A stretch of DNA of 64,000 nt from contig CATLGV010000016.1 in NCBI GenBank assembly GCA_949948735.1, positions 1-64,000 of the forward strand. The letters are read 5' to 3'. This DNA is from an uncultured Lachnospiraceae bacterium (GTDB lineage: Bacteria; Bacillota; Clostridia; Lachnospirales; Lachnospiraceae). Shown piece after piece: positions 44,650 through 52,312 of this stretch. The notes beneath the pieces are model-generated. The model saw nothing but the letters and a program-made list of their open reading frames with translations. It searched no databases and had not been told where the DNA came from. A program made the translations under genes and the position numbers. Numbering within the stretch: the stretch's first letter is position 1; each line of letters begins with the position of its first letter.

Positions 44650-45478
44650 ATGAAATATACAGAAATCCTTCAAAATGTACTGGATTATATAGAAGAGAAT
44701 TTGTATGAGGATTTGAATCTGGACAGGCTTACCGCCGCTGCAGGTTATTTAAAATATCATTTCCTGCGGATATTTAAGGAAGAGTTGCATATGACGCCTG
44801 CGGAATATATCCGCAGGAGAAGGATTACGGAGATTGTTCGCGACATATCGGACAAAAATGATTCCATAGCCTGGATCGGGTATAGACATGGGTTTAATTC
44901 CAAAGAGAATTTTACGAGAGCGTTTTGGTCGGAGCATCATATATTGCCGTCGGCATACAGAAGTGTTGACAGCAGCCTGAAATTGCTTAACCCTAATACC
45001 GCGCGGAACGACAAGCCTGTGTCAGCGCCGGACATTCTGGAAGTGAAGTCGTTTTGGGCAACGGTATATAAAAGTGATGAAGAGGACTGCACCGGATTTT
45101 GTAATAAGTATCATTGCGACAGGCTTTCGCGCAAATTATCCGGCGGGGAAGTGTGCCCGGATTACGGGTTTAGCGTATGGGATGCAGAGAAAAACAAGCT
45201 GGATTACTATATTGGCATTTTGACCGAACATGCCAGGGGGAGATTTGGCGGACACCATGCAGCTAAAGGCAGAGGGCGGTTTGCATGCGGTGTTTGAGAC
45301 GCCCAAAGCGGATAGGTTTACCTTTGTCAATACCATACGCAGAACATGGAATTATATATACAGGGAATGGATTCCCCCGGGCGGCTATCGCATTGCGGGC
45401 GACTGTGATTTTGAGACCTACCGGCAAGACAGCAGGGCGTTCTCAGAACAAATCTTTATTCACTTGACAGAGCGGTAA
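44650..45478 (+). pseudogene. AraC-type regulator with GyrI-like effector domain, frameshifted
   Basis: ATG 44650 lies ten bases after AAGG. Residues 1-115 are an AraC-type double HTH (ILQNVLDYIEENLYEDLNLDRL, HMTPAEYIRRRR, IAWIGYRHGFNSKENFTRAF). After about 195 residues the reading frame goes wrong inside GGGGG (45236-45240). Dropping one G restores HARGDLADTMQ and continues into frame 2 to the TAA at 45476-45478, giving an effector-binding domain of the GyrI type (WNYIYREWIPPGGYRIA, DCDFETY). As read, the frame stops at 45297 (about 215 aa). It is either a real frameshift in a decaying regulator or a sequencing error in a G-run. The intact form would sense a small molecule and act on nearby genes. 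Confidence 0.75.
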
Positions 45479-45582
45479 AGAAGCATAAGCAACGGGAGAA
45501 GACGGAGGGAGCATTTTCCTTATACGGCTGGCGGTGACAGAGGCAGTTGTCTGACAAAGACGGTTAAAACGAAGGGAGAGGT

Positions 45583-46084
45583 ATGATGGCGGAAATTGTG
45601 AAGGTGTTTCGGGAAGAAGTGCCGGCTATGCGGTTCATAGGTAAAAAATACCATGATTTCAATGGTTGGGGAGAGTGGTTTGCAAACGGCTGGTTTGATG
45701 CGGTCGAAAGCAGTATGGGTGGAGTGGACCGGATACGGGGCATCTGGGAAAACGGCGGTGCGTATGTCGGTCTGGAATGCCGCAAGGGCGGTGCGCTTCT
45801 GGAATATTGGATCGGCATGTTTACACCCGAGAATACAAAGGTCTCGGAAGGATTTGATTTTCTTGATTTGCCCAAGTCGGCTCTGGGAACCTGTTGGATT
45901 TGCAGCAGGGAAGAGGAGGTGCACGGAATTGCCGGCTCCCCAAGCACTGCGGAACGCGGGCATGGAAATCAACGCTGTTGAAGACGGCGTGGAGAGGTCT
46001 TTCGAGAATTGCGTGTGCCTCCGTTTTACAACGCCGGATGAGAAAGGGAATATTATACTGGATTACTGTTATTTTGTAAAATAG
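45583..46084 (+). pseudogene. GyrI-like small-molecule-binding protein, frameshifted
   Basis: ATG 45583 or 45586 follows GGGAGAGG. The start MMAEIVKVFREEVPAMRFIGKKYHD is typical of free-standing GyrI-like or AraC effector domains, with GMFTPENTKVSEGFDFLDLP and WICSREEEVHGIAG later. After GIAG the frame is lost in CCCC (45938-45941). Removing one C lets it continue as QALRNAGMEINAVEDGV and end IILDYCYFVK at 46082-46084, completing a domain of about 165 residues. As read it stops at 45981. The family binds small molecules and often works with AraC-type regulators; its neighbour is one, likewise broken by one extra base in a short run. Confidence 0.75.
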
Positions 46085-46103
46085 AGGTATTTGTGGAGCG
46101 TAC

Positions 46104-46208
46104 ATGAAAGAGAAGTCCATAGAATTTCTGCTGAATAATGCGGGGCCGGACCGTGATCCGACCTTTTGGGCAGTGCAGCCGGAGACGCCGGTGAAAGCGT
46201 CTGCGTGA
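46104..46208 (+). CDS. Short reading frame, probable gene remnant
   Basis: 34 aa from an ATG six bases after GGAG. The first half, MKEKSIEFLLNNAGP, reads like the start of a longer clostridial protein; the rest (DRDPTFWAVQPETPVKASA) does not, and it ends at TGA 46206-46208. It is probably the truncated 5' end of a lost gene beside the two frameshifted ones. It could also be a small peptide gene. Confidence 0.35.
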   Translation: MKEKSIEFLLNNAGPDRDPTFWAVQPETPVKASA

Positions 46209-46288
46209 ACGGATACCGATAAGTGAGCAGTAAGTGAAAACTACTTCTGGGAATATTTATAAAAGTTCGCGAATTGTTAAGATTAATA

Positions 46289-46317
46289 TTGTAAATGTAA
46301 TGGAAATGTGGTAGAAT
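46289..46317 (+). promoter_or_regulatory. Promoter of the AT-rich two-gene unit
   Basis: TTGTAA (46289-46294), 17 bp spacer, TAGAAT (46312-46317). The stretch 46209-46396 holds no gene: this promoter sits in AT-rich sequence and is followed by a leader of about 70 bases up to TAGGAGG. Confidence 0.55.
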
Positions 46318-46396
46318 AATGAAGAAATCAATTCCTGTAAGCAACAAGCTGTGTCTGGCTGCAACAGGATTTTTGCTGTTTGATAGGAGGATACAT

Positions 46397-46570
46397 ATGA
46401 AAATAAAGGGATTAGAAGAATATTTGCAGGATGATGCAGATTTAAGTAAAAAGATCACATATCAGGAATATGAGGAAAAAAAAGCGGCACCGATGAATAG
46501 CGATCATCGAATTGAGGATGCCTATGCAGAATATTGTGCAGTATTAAAACAGGCAGAGGATAAGGATTAA
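46397..46570 (+). CDS. Small acidic protein of unknown function
   Basis: 57 aa from ATG 46397 with TAGGAGG about eight bases upstream, the strongest ribosome binding site in this stretch. The protein is acidic and helical (MKIKGLEEYLQDDADLS... ITYQEYEEKKAAPMN... IEDAYAEYCAVLKQAEDKD) with no cysteine pair, signal or membrane segment. It is followed after 17 bases by a 203-aa unknown, and both sit in AT-rich DNA between broken regulator genes and a terminator. Such a small gene plus larger gene under one promoter could be a regulatory or partner pair. No family is recognised. Confidence 0.6.
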   Translation: MKIKGLEEYLQDDADLSKKITYQEYEEKKAAPMNSDHRIEDAYAEYCAVLKQAEDKD

Positions 46571-46587
46571 AGTCGAGGTATGGAAGA

Positions 46588-47199
46588 ATGACAAGAGAGT
46601 TTTTTGACATGATATACGATAATGACATACTTCCTTTTATTCAAACAGTCGACCATAACAATTCTCTGCTTGACATAAAGGATATGGATCAATGCAAAAG
46701 CGATATTTATGACAGATATTGCAAATTAAGAAAAGTTTATAAAGATCAAATTTTTGATAAAACGGATGAAGCTTTGCTGGACAGACATAAAGTGGCATCG
46801 TGTATATGTGCTGCTTTTTTGCAGGTTTCCGTATTTAACAAGCAGAGAATGGTGCAGCGAATTAAAGAGACAAAAGTAGCAGTTCATTCATATTTTTTCT
46901 ATGCCAATGAGTTGGTTGCATTATATGCAGCCAACAGATTTTTGTCGTTTTTCATGGTTATGGATTATCGCGGCAATTTTGAATTACAGAGGGACATTTT
47001 GGAGAAGTTTCCGTTAATGCCGCCGAGTTTCAAAAGCAAGAAGGGCTTTTGGACAAGCGTATTGTTTAATCTTGCAAGTATTAAGGATGAGGACGTAATA
47101 GGTCAGGAGCATTTTGATATTTATGCCTATGCGATCATATTCTTTATGCTGGAGATATATTACATTGAGAAGAGGAATTTGCAGCTGGCTTCCGCTTAG
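46588..47199 (+). CDS. Hypothetical helical protein
   Basis: 203 aa, ATG about eight bases after GAGG. The sequence is AT-rich and helical, with lysine and isoleucine codons unlike the GC-rich neighbours. Aromatic residues and cysteines (VASCICAAFLQVSVF) are frequent in the middle, and the C-terminus IFFMLEIYYIEKRNLQ is moderately hydrophobic but short of a clear membrane helix. The gene ends 26 bp before a good terminator, closing a two-gene unit. I do not recognise a family. Composition suggests recent transfer. A link to a mobile element is possible but unsupported by any recombinase here. Confidence 0.55.
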   Translation: MTREFFDMIYDNDILPFIQTVDHNNSLLDIKDMDQCKSDIYDRYCKLRKVYKDQIFDKTDEALLDRHKVASCICAAFLQVSVFNKQRMVQRIKETKVAVHSYFFYANELVALYAANRFLSFFMVMDYRGNFELQRDILEKFPLMPPSFKSKKGFWTSVLFNLASIKDEDVIGQEHFDIYAYAIIFFMLEIYYIEKRNLQLASA

Positions 47200-47225
47200 A
47201 ACATAAATAATAAAAAAATAATGAT

Positions 47226-47270
47226 TACCCTTTCTTTGTCAAAAAACGAATGAAAGGGTATTTTCTTGTT
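47226..47270 (+). terminator. Rho-independent terminator
   Basis: TACCCTTTC (47226-47234) pairs with GAAAGGGTA (47252-47260) and is followed by TTTTCTTGTTT. It closes the small two-gene AT-rich unit. Confidence 0.85.
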
Positions 47271-47538
47271 TGCTGTGATGGTGATTTATTGCCGGTTCAA
47301 ACCGGCAGATTGAGAGAGGAGCATTCTCATTAAAACGACAAAAAATAGCTGACACTCCTGTGTCCGCCGGCTTATATTCTGGATCTGGACAACTGTATGG
47401 GGGAGTGGGCTGCGGCGCTTCGAAAACGAAGCGGATAAAGATTGATTAAATTTTTACATATTCTTGAAAAATATCCATATTTTTGCTTTAATAAGATTAT
47501 GGTAATTTATCATAACTATATAATATGGAGGGATTAGT
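47271..47538 (+). promoter_or_regulatory. Gene-free spacer with hairpin and phosphoglucomutase promoter
   Basis: No convincing gene lies between 47200 and 47538. A perfect small hairpin GCCGGT-TCAA-ACCGGC sits at 47291-47306. A promoter TTGAAA (47464-47469), 17 bp, TTTAAT (47487-47492) lies before GGAGGG and the ATG at 47539. The middle (about 47350-47445) can be read as a short open frame but shows no recognisable protein. Confidence 0.5.
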
Positions 47539-49263
47539 ATGGGTTTTATGGACGAATTTAATTTCTGGCTGAAGGACGATTATTTCGACCAGGCAACAAA
47601 AGACGAGCTCTTGAAGATCAAGGACAATGAGAGCGAGATTGAGGAGCGTTTCTATAAAGAGCTGGAGTTCGGTACGGGAGGCCTTCGGGGCGTCATCGGC
47701 GCAGGCACCAACCGCATGAACATCTATACGGTCAGAAAGGCTTCGCAGGGCCTTGCCAATTATATCATCAAGGCAGGCGGACAGAAGAAGGGAATTGCCA
47801 TTGCATACGATTCACGTTTTATGTCGCCGGAGTTTGCCGATGAGGCGGCGCTGTGCATGGCCGCAAACGGCATCAAGGCCTATGTATTTGAGTCCTTAAG
47901 ACCGACGCCGGAGTTGTCCTTTGCGCTCAGAACGCTTGGCTGTGTTTCCGGTATCGTGATTACTGCCAGCCATAATCCGCCGGAGTACAACGGCTACAAG
48001 GTATACTGGGAGGACGGCGCGCAGGTTGCGTCCCCGAGAGATAAGGAGATTATCGGCGAGGTGAACGCCGTTACGGATTACCATACTGTAAAGACCATGG
48101 ACAAGCAGGAAGCGATAAACGCCGGATTATACGAAGTGATCGGCAAGGAGATCGACGACGCTTACATGGCGGAGCTTAAGAAACAGATTATCCATCCGGA
48201 CGTTATCAAGGAAGTGGCGGATGACATCAAGATCGTTTATACGCCGCTGTGCGGTACGGGAAACAAGCCGGTGAGAAGAATACTTTCGGAGCTTGGCTTT
48301 AAGAATGTATATGTTGTACCGGAGCAGGAGAATCCGGATCCCAGGTTTACGACGCTGGATTACCCGAATCCCGAGGAGCCCAAGGCATTTACATATGCCC
48401 TGAAGCTTGCAAAGGAGAAGCAGGCGGATATCGTTCTGGCAACGGATCCGGACGCGGACAGACTGGGCATATATGCATACGATACCAAGAGCGGCGAATA
48501 CAAGTCCTTTACCGGCAATATGTCGGGAATGCTTATCGCGGAGTATATTCTCAGAGAGCGCACCGCTACAGGTACAATGCCTGAGAATCCGGCGCTTGTC
48601 ACAACCATTGTGACCACCAATATGACCGCGCCTATCACTAAAGCATACAATGTAAAGCTGATCGAGGTGCTGACCGGCTTCAAGTTTATCGGGGAGCAGA
48701 TCAAGCTCTTTGAGCAGAGCGGCTCCAACAACTATGTATTCGGTCTTGAGGAGAGCTACGGCTGCCTTGCGGGAACCCATGCAAGGGATAAGGACGCGAT
48801 CGTGGCGGTTATGTGTCTGTGCGAGGTTGCGGCATGGTGCAAGAAGCAGGGGAAGACCCTGTATGACATGATGCTGGAGATTTATGAGAAATACGGCTAT
48901 TATAAAGAGACGCAGTACGCGATCACCTTAAAGGGCATCGACGGCTCCAAGCAAATCGCGGCGCTGATGGATAAGCTCAGAAGCAATCCGCCTAAGCGGT
49001 TCGGCGAGCTGGAGGTGGTGCGCCTGAGAGACTATGAGAACGATAAGATTACGGAGCTTGCAACAGGAAAGGAGTACCCGACAGGCTTACCCAAGTCCAA
49101 TGTACTGTACTTTGACCTGACAAACGACTCCTGGTGCTGTGCGAGACCTTCCGGAACAGAGCCGAAGATCAAGTTCTATATGGGTGTAAAGGGAACCAGC
49201 CTTGAGGACGCTCAGAAAAGGGTAGAAGACTTAACCAATGAAGTGAAAGCGGTAATAGAATAA
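47539..49263 (+). CDS. pgcA: Phosphoglucomutase/phosphomannomutase
   Basis: 574 aa, GGAGGG before the ATG. Alpha-D-phosphohexomutase signatures are intact: FGTGGLRGVIGAGTNRMN near residue 45, catalytic serine loop TASHNPPEYNGYK, metal-binding TDPDADRLG, and RPSGTEPKIKFYMG near the C-terminus. Length and order fit the PgcA class of Firmicutes, which interconverts glucose-1-phosphate and glucose-6-phosphate (or mannose phosphates). It would feed RmlA with glucose-1-phosphate. It stands behind its own promoter and is followed by a hairpin terminator, so it seems to be transcribed alone. Preference for glucose or mannose cannot be fixed from the sequence. Confidence 0.93.
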   Translation: MGFMDEFNFWLKDDYFDQATKDELLKIKDNESEIEERFYKELEFGTGGLRGVIGAGTNRMNIYTVRKASQGLANYIIKAGGQKKGIAIAYDSRFMSPEFADEAALCMAANGIKAYVFESLRPTPELSFALRTLGCVSGIVITASHNPPEYNGYKVYWEDGAQVASPRDKEIIGEVNAVTDYHTVKTMDKQEAINAGLYEVIGKEIDDAYMAELKKQIIHPDVIKEVADDIKIVYTPLCGTGNKPVRRILSELGFKNVYVVPEQENPDPRFTTLDYPNPEEPKAFTYALKLAKEKQADIVLATDPDADRLGIYAYDTKSGEYKSFTGNMSGMLIAEYILRERTATGTMPENPALVTTIVTTNMTAPITKAYNVKLIEVLTGFKFIGEQIKLFEQSGSNNYVFGLEESYGCLAGTHARDKDAIVAVMCLCEVAAWCKKQGKTLYDMMLEIYEKYGYYKETQYAITLKGIDGSKQIAALMDKLRSNPPKRFGELEVVRLRDYENDKITELATGKEYPTGLPKSNVLYFDLTNDSWCCARPSGTEPKIKFYMGVKGTSLEDAQKRVEDLTNEVKAVIE

Positions 49264-49274
49264 GATATCAGAGG

Positions 49275-49304
49275 CAGATGGCTGGAAGGATTTCCGGCCA
49301 TCTG
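49275..49304 (+). terminator. Strong hairpin after phosphoglucomutase
   Basis: CAGATGGC (49275-49282) pairs with GCCATCTG (49297-49304), and the inner GGAA pairs with TTCC. Only a short T-rich tract (TTCCTG) follows, so it may be a leaky terminator or an attenuator before the GtrA gene. Confidence 0.6.
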
Positions 49305-49337
49305 TTCCTGCAAAAAGAAGAGGAAGAAGCATCGGTT

Positions 49338-49793
49338 ATGAAAAAATTAATGGAACAGATGATAAAGTTCGGATTCGTAGGCGGACTTTGCTTTTTGATA
49401 GATTTTGCCATCGGCTATGTGCTTGTGGCGCTGCTTGCCGGTACGGTGTCGAACAGTGTGGCGGCGGCGGTCGGCGGATTTTTTGGGTTTACGGTTTCGG
49501 TTATCGTGAATTATATCCTCAGCATGAAGTTTGTCTTTGTAAGGGACGAGAGCCTGAGCAGGAAGAAGGAGTTTGTGATTTTTATCGTGCTGAGTGTGAT
49601 TGGATTGGGAATCAATGAGGGCATCCTGGTGGTTTGCGCAAAGATTTACGAGGCAAATCTGTTTTTGGAGGAGACCTTTCAATTTACATTATGGTATACA
49701 ATATCGAAGGTAATTGCGACAGCGGTGGTGATGGTCTATAATTTTGTCAGCCGGAAGATTTTTTTGGAGAAGAAGGAGCAGCCATGTCAATAG
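49338..49793 (+). CDS. GtrA-like flippase
   Basis: 151 aa from ATG 49338; an in-frame extension covers the hairpin and is unlikely. Four membrane helices match the GtrA domain: IKFGFVGGLCFLIDFAIGYVLV, AAAVGGFFGFTVSVIVNYILS, EFVIFIVLSVIGLGINEGILV and VIATAVVMVYNFVSRKIF. The NYILSMKFVF and YNFVSRKIFL ends are typical. GtrA moves polyprenyl-phosphate-linked glucose or similar sugars across the membrane and works with GtrB (14464) and GtrII-type transferases (12873). It overlaps the following GT2 gene by 10 bp. Confidence 0.88.
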   Translation: MKKLMEQMIKFGFVGGLCFLIDFAIGYVLVALLAGTVSNSVAAAVGGFFGFTVSVIVNYILSMKFVFVRDESLSRKKEFVIFIVLSVIGLGINEGILVVCAKIYEANLFLEETFQFTLWYTISKVIATAVVMVYNFVSRKIFLEKKEQPCQ

Positions 49794-51172
49794 CACAGAA
49801 TATCAGGAAAACGATCAATTACAGCAGGAAAAATGGCTATGGAGAGGCGCTTTGCGCCGCGTGGGAGCGGGTAACCGCAAAGTATTATGCCGACTACACC
49901 TATACGGCGCCTTCACGGGAAACGCTGGCGGCGCAGGCCGCGGATCAGACGCTGCCTGAGCTTCGGTTTTCGATACTGGTGCCGGCGTACGAGACGCAGG
50001 AGGTCTACATGCGGGCGCTGATAGACAGCTGTATCGCGCAAAGCTATGCGAACTGGGAGCTGATTATCGCGGACGGCAGCGCTACGGACGTCGTGCAAAG
50101 GACGGTCGGCGCTTACGAGGAGCCGCGGATTAAATATATCCGGCTGGAGAAGAACGGCGGAATCGCCGACAATACAGACTGCGCGATTGAGCATGCCACG
50201 GGGGATTACTGCGGGCTGCTTGATCACGACGACATGCTGACGCCCGACGCGCTGTACGAGATGGCCAGGGCAATCGGCGGCAAAACGCCGATTCTTGTCT
50301 ATTCGGACGAGGACAAGTGCGATTCGGCGGGGCAGCGGTTTTATGAGCCGCACTTTAAACAGGACTTCAATCTGGATTTAATTCTCACAAACAATTATAT
50401 CTGCCATTTTCTGGTTGCGGACACGGAGACGCTCAAGAGGCTCCGCATCCGAAAGGAATATGACGGATCGCAGGACTTTGACCTGATACTGCGCGTAGTG
50501 AGCAGCCTTTTGCTCAAGGAGCGGGAGGGTGTGCAGGGAGAAGGCGCAAGGAAGCTGGAGGAGGCAATCCTCCATGTGCCGAAGGTGCTGTATCATTGGC
50601 GGTGCCACCAGAATTCTACCGCGGACAACCCGCAGAGCAAGATGTATGCCTATGAGGCCGGCAAGAAGGCGCTGATTGACTTTGCAAGCCGCATGGGATG
50701 GAAGGCGGACATACGCCACAACAAGCACCTGGGCTTTTACCGGATTGTATACAGGAACAATGTGCTGATACACCGGCCGGATCTTGCGGCCGTGGGCGGA
50801 TATGTTGTCCGGCGCGGGAAAATCGCAAGCGGCATTTACCGCGGGCAGCCGATTATTTATGCGGGGTATATGAACCGCATGGATTTGTACCAGAACGTGA
50901 CGGTGCTGGATATTCGCAATATGGCCGTGGGAAAGGCGTTTTATGACCTCTACGAAAAGGTGACAGGGCATCCGTACGAGAGTACGCTTGCGCCCTCCGA
51001 TTATGACCGTCCGGGCGGCGCAAAGCGGGAGCTGCCGCAGTGGATCAAGGAGCTGGATAAGACGGCGGAGGGCAGAAAGCGTCTGGATAAGCTGGGCGCG
51101 GCGCTGAGTAAGCAGCTCCTTGCGGGCGGCGGAAGGCTTCTGCTGGATCCGGAATGTGTCAGAAAGCTGTAA
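49784..51172 (+). CDS. GT2-family glycosyltransferase
   Basis: 462 aa, overlapping gtrA-like by 10 bp with AGAAGGAG before its ATG. After about 60 residues comes the GT2 domain: FSILVPAYETQEVYMRALIDSCI, IADGSATD, LDHDDMLTPDALYEMA (acidic motif), VYSDEDKCD, HFKQDFNLDLILTNNYI and KVLYHWRCHQNST. This matches the first GT2 domain of the protein at 42533, so the two are related single- and double-domain versions. A C-terminal 100-residue region (RRGKIASGIYRGQPIIYAGYM onward) is probably not catalytic. Likely transfers a sugar to a growing lipid-linked chain; the sugar is unknown. Confidence 0.85.
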   Translation: MSIAQNIRKTINYSRKNGYGEALCAAWERVTAKYYADYTYTAPSRETLAAQAADQTLPELRFSILVPAYETQEVYMRALIDSCIAQSYANWELIIADGSATDVVQRTVGAYEEPRIKYIRLEKNGGIADNTDCAIEHATGDYCGLLDHDDMLTPDALYEMARAIGGKTPILVYSDEDKCDSAGQRFYEPHFKQDFNLDLILTNNYICHFLVADTETLKRLRIRKEYDGSQDFDLILRVVSSLLLKEREGVQGEGARKLEEAILHVPKVLYHWRCHQNSTADNPQSKMYAYEAGKKALIDFASRMGWKADIRHNKHLGFYRIVYRNNVLIHRPDLAAVGGYVVRRGKIASGIYRGQPIIYAGYMNRMDLYQNVTVLDIRNMAVGKAFYDLYEKVTGHPYESTLAPSDYDRPGGAKRELPQWIKELDKTAEGRKRLDKLGAALSKQLLAGGGRLLLDPECVRKL

Positions 51173-51211
51173 AAGGCGGGCGTAAAGGAAGCGTGTATAA
51201 GGGGGACAGAA

Positions 51212-52195
51212 ATGACGGCAGACTGCAAATCAACGGTAGTGATTCCCAATTATAACGGAATAAAATATATTGAGGCCTGTCTGGAGAGCCTCTATGCGGG
51301 AACAGCCAGGCATTTTCGGGTGATTGTGGTTGACAACGGATCCACGGACGGCAGCGTTGGGCTTATCCGGCAAAAGTTTCCGCAGGTCTGCCTGATAGAG
51401 AACCCGGTAAACGCCGGGTTTGCCGAGGCGGTAAATCAGGGAATTGCGGCGAGTACAACGCCGTATGTGATTCTGCTCAACAACGACACGCAGACGGGGA
51501 TTGCGTTTATCCATGAGCTGGAAAAGGCAATGGATAACGACGCGGGGCTGTTTTCGGCCTCGGCAAAGCTTATATCCCTGTATGATAAAGACAAAATCGA
51601 CGACGCGGGGGATTTCTACTGTGCGCTGGGCTGGGCGTTTGCAAGGGGGAAAGGGAAGGATCCCGCTTTATTCGACAAGGACTGCGATATTTTTGCAGCC
51701 TGCGGCGGTGCGGCGATTTACCGCAGGGCGCTCCTTGCGGCGGATGCGGTAGGCCCCTTCGACAAAAATCATTTTGCATATTTAGAAGATATTGACATAG
51801 GCTATCGGGCGCGATTACATGGATATAGAAACCGTTTTGTGGCAAACTCTATAGTATACCATGCAGGCAGTGCAACAAGCGGCTCGCGCTATAATGCGTT
51901 CAAGGTAAAGCTTGCGTCCCGAAACAGCGTTTATCTTATTTATAAGAACATGCCGTTTTTGCAGATTTTGTTGAATTTGCCGTTTTTGACTGCCGGCTTT
52001 CTGATAAAGGCCCTGTTCTTTGCGCGCAAGGGACTAGGGAAGGAATATGTCGGCGGACTGCTGGACGGGGTGCGGCTCTGCGCGGGAGCGGAGGGCAGGA
52101 CGCACAGGCTGCGGTTCGAAGCAAAAAGAATAAATCATTATGCCGCGATACAGCTTTCTCTGTGGCGGAATCTGCTGCGGCTGGCGCGGCAGTAA
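51212..52195 (+). CDS. GT2 glycosyltransferase (WbbL/rhamnosyltransferase-like)
   Basis: 327 aa with AAGGGGGAC before the ATG. The GT2 fold is clear: TVVIPNYNGIKYIEACLESL, VIVVDNGSTDGSV, NPVNAGFAEAVNQGIA, ILLNNDTQTG (DxD-like), CGGAAIYRRALL and YLEDIDIGYRARLHGYRN, with VYHAGSATSGSRYN, a set typical of WbbL-type enzymes, many of which use dTDP-rhamnose. That agrees with rmlABC in the window. A short hydrophobic segment near 250-272 (LQILLNLPFLTAGFLIKALFFA) may bind the membrane. Rhamnose specificity is inferred. Confidence 0.85.
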   Translation: MTADCKSTVVIPNYNGIKYIEACLESLYAGTARHFRVIVVDNGSTDGSVGLIRQKFPQVCLIENPVNAGFAEAVNQGIAASTTPYVILLNNDTQTGIAFIHELEKAMDNDAGLFSASAKLISLYDKDKIDDAGDFYCALGWAFARGKGKDPALFDKDCDIFAACGGAAIYRRALLAADAVGPFDKNHFAYLEDIDIGYRARLHGYRNRFVANSIVYHAGSATSGSRYNAFKVKLASRNSVYLIYKNMPFLQILLNLPFLTAGFLIKALFFARKGLGKEYVGGLLDGVRLCAGAEGRTHRLRFEAKRINHYAAIQLSLWRNLLRLARQ

Positions 52196-52210
52196 AAATT
52201 TGTTGTACTT

Positions 52211-52239
52211 TTGACTCAAATATTGTAAAATAATAGGAT
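52211..52239 (+). promoter_or_regulatory. Promoter of the second initiating sugar transferase
   Basis: TTGACT (52211-52216), 17 bp spacer, TAGGAT (52234-52239), 16 bp after the previous stop. The leader to the TTG start is about 70 bases. Confidence 0.6.
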
Positions 52240-52312
52240 AGATGGAAATTATTATGAGAAAATTCTACAAATAGCTTGAAAAGACGGATGTCCGTTTGTT
52301 GGGTGAAATAGA

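Noticed and set aside
47350-47445. Possible short gene remnant before the phosphoglucomutase promoter
   Set aside because: Two frames are open but neither gives a recognisable protein.
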